Part shown: positions 62,248 through 64,000 of the stretch, piece after piece
How the letters are laid out: each line of letters begins with the position of its first letter
Numbering within the stretch: the stretch's first letter is position 1
NCBI RefSeq assembly: GCF_002920915.1
Contig: NZ_PQVF01000003.1
Location: forward strand, 310,001-374,000
Length of the DNA: 64,000 bases
Origin: Solitalea longa
GTDB taxonomy: Bacteria; Bacteroidota; Bacteroidia; Sphingobacteriales; Sphingobacteriaceae
Reading direction: 5' to 3'
Translations under genes and position numbers: made by a program
The notes under the pieces: model-generated
The model's input: only the letters and a program-made list of their open reading frames with translations
What the model was told of the DNA's origin: nothing
Databases searched by the model: none

Positions 62248-64000
62248 ATGAATTATAAGAGTTTCTCTTTAAAACTATTGCTGCTGTTCTTGTTTTGTTT
62301 GCCCTCATTGGCTAATGCACAATGGGTTTTAAAAGGGAAAGTTGTGGATGAACAATACGGTGATCCTTTACCTGGTGCCAGTATTTCATTATTAAAAGTA
62401 AAAGGTAAAGGGACAATTGCGGGTGCGGATGGAAGCTTTACAATTGTACTTCCACAATATATTTCGGATTCGTTGGAAGTGAATTTTGTTGGCTACAAGC
62501 GTAAAATAATAGAACTGCCTAAAAGTAATAAGGATACCCTTGTAATTAAAGTTGTCCCCGATGCCGTAATGCTTTCGGAGTATATTGTCTCCTCAAAACG
62601 GGAGGATCCGGCTTATGATATTATCAGGGAAGCATTGAGAAAAAGGAAGTTCAATAATTGCGATAAACTCAATGCCTATGAATATGAAAGCTATAGCAGG
62701 GTAGAAAGTTATATGAACAGTGCCGACAGCTCTTCCATTCAAAATATGCGCATTTTTAAAGAAATGAGGCAAAAGGCAAAAGAGTTGAATGTACCGAAAG
62801 ATAGTGCCGGTCATTCACTCATTCCAATTGTTGCTGCCGAAACCTACAGCAATGTTTATCAGCTAAACAACCCACATGCCACTCGTGAAGATGTGGTAGG
62901 TAAAAATATTAAAGGCATAGGTATCGATGATATTGACGCTGCCGGAGAACTGCTAACAGGTAAACTGAATAACTATAATTTCTATAGAAACTACATCCGG
63001 ATCTTGTCAAAGGATTTTTCATCACCCTTGGGTGATGGATGCATTTTCAATTACAAGTATAAATTAAAAGCCGATAGTGACCTGGTAGAGGGCTATTGGT
63101 GTTATCGTATCGACATAAAACCTCATAATCCTGCAGCACTGGCATTTACCGGTACAATATGGTTGTCGTTGGATGATCTTGCCCTCGTTAAAGCCGATTT
63201 GAGAACTAGTAAGAAAACAACGATCAATTTCATTGAAAACTTAAGGATCGACCAGATCTTAACTAAAACAAACGATACCTGGATGCCCCTTCGAACTTTG
63301 TCAAAGGCCGAAGTTGTAGACCCTCAGCATCTTTTGCCTCGATTGCATATCAGCTACCTGACATTAAATTCAAACTTTAGCGTAAATAATGCGCATGCAG
63401 CAGCATTTTACGAACAATCGTTAGGAGATTCGGTAGTTCCGGAAATTGATCTTGAGAGAAGAAAGTTTGTGGTTAACGCTAATGGTGTAAACTCGGCACC
63501 GACAGCAGTTTTTACTCAAATTGATGCCATGCGTAATTTAAGCGCAGTAAAGCAAAATGTGAAATTGGCAACGGTCATTAGTACCATGCACTATACTACC
63601 GGTAAAGTGGATATAGGCCCGGTTACTCGCTTAGCCATGTGGAATAATATTGAAGGTTTTAGGCCTGGCTTTGCAATGCGTACCAATCAATACTTTCATA
63701 AAAATTGGCAACTGTCAGGTTCTATTGCTTATGGTATTCAAGATGAGCAGATCAAATATTACTCAGAAGCTGTTTACCGGAACAGGGATAAGAACAATTC
63801 GATATGGGGAGCAAGTGTTAATTACGACATTTTGCCGCTCAATTTGGTTGGTGAAAATAACAGCGAATGGGTTAACGGAAATGCATTTATGCGCGAGATC
63901 TATTCAACAACCACTCGCTGGGGAAAGGTGTCTGATCGTTCGCCTTTTTACCAGCAGCAATATAAGTTTTGGTTCGAAACGGATTTGAACGAAAGTCTTC
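62248..64000 (+). CDS. DUF5686 / CarboxypepD_reg-like outer-membrane protein (3' partial)
   Basis: The first 584 residues are visible; the gene continues off the right edge. Signal peptide MNYKSFSLKLLLLFLFCLPS...NA/Q, then a carboxypeptidase-regulatory-like domain (about 27-110: LKGKVVDEQYGDPLPGASIS, GKGTIAGADGSFTI, VNFVGYKRKIIELP) and the DUF5686 region (SKREDPAYDIIREALRKRKF, NAYEYESYSRVE, NYKYKLKADSDLVEGYWCYR, LRTLSKAEVVDP). The later part shows beta-barrel-like strands (GFRPGFAMRTNQYFHKNWQL, SGSIAYGIQDEQIKYYSEAV). It is a Bacteroidota outer-membrane family, probably of TonB-receptor-like or carrier type, with no established function. It is 253 bp after pbpC. Confidence 0.88.
   Translation, partial: MNYKSFSLKLLLLFLFCLPSLANAQWVLKGKVVDEQYGDPLPGASISLLKVKGKGTIAGADGSFTIVLPQYISDSLEVNFVGYKRKIIELPKSNKDTLVIKVVPDAVMLSEYIVSSKREDPAYDIIREALRKRKFNNCDKLNAYEYESYSRVESYMNSADSSSIQNMRIFKEMRQKAKELNVPKDSAGHSLIPIVAAETYSNVYQLNNPHATREDVVGKNIKGIGIDDIDAAGELLTGKLNNYNFYRNYIRILSKDFSSPLGDGCIFNYKYKLKADSDLVEGYWCYRIDIKPHNPAALAFTGTIWLSLDDLALVKADLRTSKKTTINFIENLRIDQILTKTNDTWMPLRTLSKAEVVDPQHLLPRLHISYLTLNSNFSVNNAHAAAFYEQSLGDSVVPEIDLERRKFVVNANGVNSAPTAVFTQIDAMRNLSAVKQNVKLATVISTMHYTTGKVDIGPVTRLAMWNNIEGFRPGFAMRTNQYFHKNWQLSGSIAYGIQDEQIKYYSEAVYRNRDKNNSIWGASVNYDILPLNLVGENNSEWVNGNAFMREIYSTTTRWGKVSDRSPFYQQQYKFWFETDLNESL

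Noticed and set aside
63650-63988. 112-residue ORF near the right end
   Set aside because: It lies in another frame within the open DUF5686 reading frame, which has a signal peptide and family motifs.

Overview
This window looks like the chromosome of a Bacteroidota bacterium, probably in or near the Sphingobacteriales. The lineage markers are: a PorP/SprF-type protein beside an OmpA/PorE-type protein (type IX secretion and gliding), a T9SS type A sorting domain, DUF4290, DUF5686, DUF2490 and DUF4288 proteins, a eukaryote-like GT3 glycogen synthase, a TonB-dependent receptor, and start codons generally without Shine-Dalgarno sequences. I see no rRNA, tRNA, CRISPR array, transposase, integrase or phage gene. 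Gene order is chromosomal and dense, with both ends of the window cutting a gene (PorP-like at the left, DUF5686 at the right).

Layout. 1-4.1 kb: PorP/SprF-like protein with a long repetitive coiled-coil tail, then a PorE-like OmpA protein. 4.2-11.1 kb: glycogen synthase, a cystathionine beta-synthase-type enzyme, and the ackA and pta acetate pathway. 11.1-12.6 kb: an AT-rich segment with a small membrane ORF and an orphan lipoprotein, bracketed by two near-identical hairpins. 12.6-20.6 kb (minus strand): a secreted C1 peptidase, then the uvrD/pcrA - DUF4290 - murA - lysE - flavin reductase run and an OmpA lipoprotein. 20.9-29.2 kb: M20 dipeptidase, a GH25 / GH18-like / GH25 trio, aldo/keto reductase, lipid kinase, metallophosphoesterase and DUF2490 protein. 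29.5-34.4 kb: alanine dehydrogenase, an HdeD-like protein and a LiaF-like / DUF4288 / LytS-type kinase / LytTR regulator envelope-stress group. 34.6-46.3 kb: DUF255 thioredoxin-fold protein, HD protein, ABM protein, PepSY protein and TonB-dependent receptor (iron uptake), acyl-CoA carboxylase beta chain, PAS-LuxR regulator, pnuC, GNAT and rarA. 46.5-52.9 kb: a collagen-repeat/C1q-domain secreted protein followed directly by a T9SS-sorted protein, then topA and a small conserved protein. 53.1-64 kb: a thioester alpha-2-macroglobulin lipoprotein, a cytochrome c lipoprotein on the other strand, PBP1C, and a truncated DUF5686 outer-membrane protein.

Themes. Much of the window concerns the cell envelope: peptidoglycan synthesis (murA, pbpC), peptidoglycan or glycan cleavage (two GH25, one GH18-like), peptidoglycan anchoring (two OmpA-type proteins), protease trapping (A2M paired with PBP1C), and envelope sensing (LiaF/LytS/LytTR). 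Central metabolism is represented by acetate formation, glycogen synthesis, alanine dehydrogenase and acyl-CoA carboxylation.

The most unusual item is the 925-residue protein with two collagen-like blocks, two copies of an intervening module and a C-terminal C1q-like domain, reminiscent of complement C1q. MurA carries Asp in place of the fosfomycin-target Cys, which predicts intrinsic fosfomycin resistance. All family assignments come from reading motifs by eye; no database search was run.
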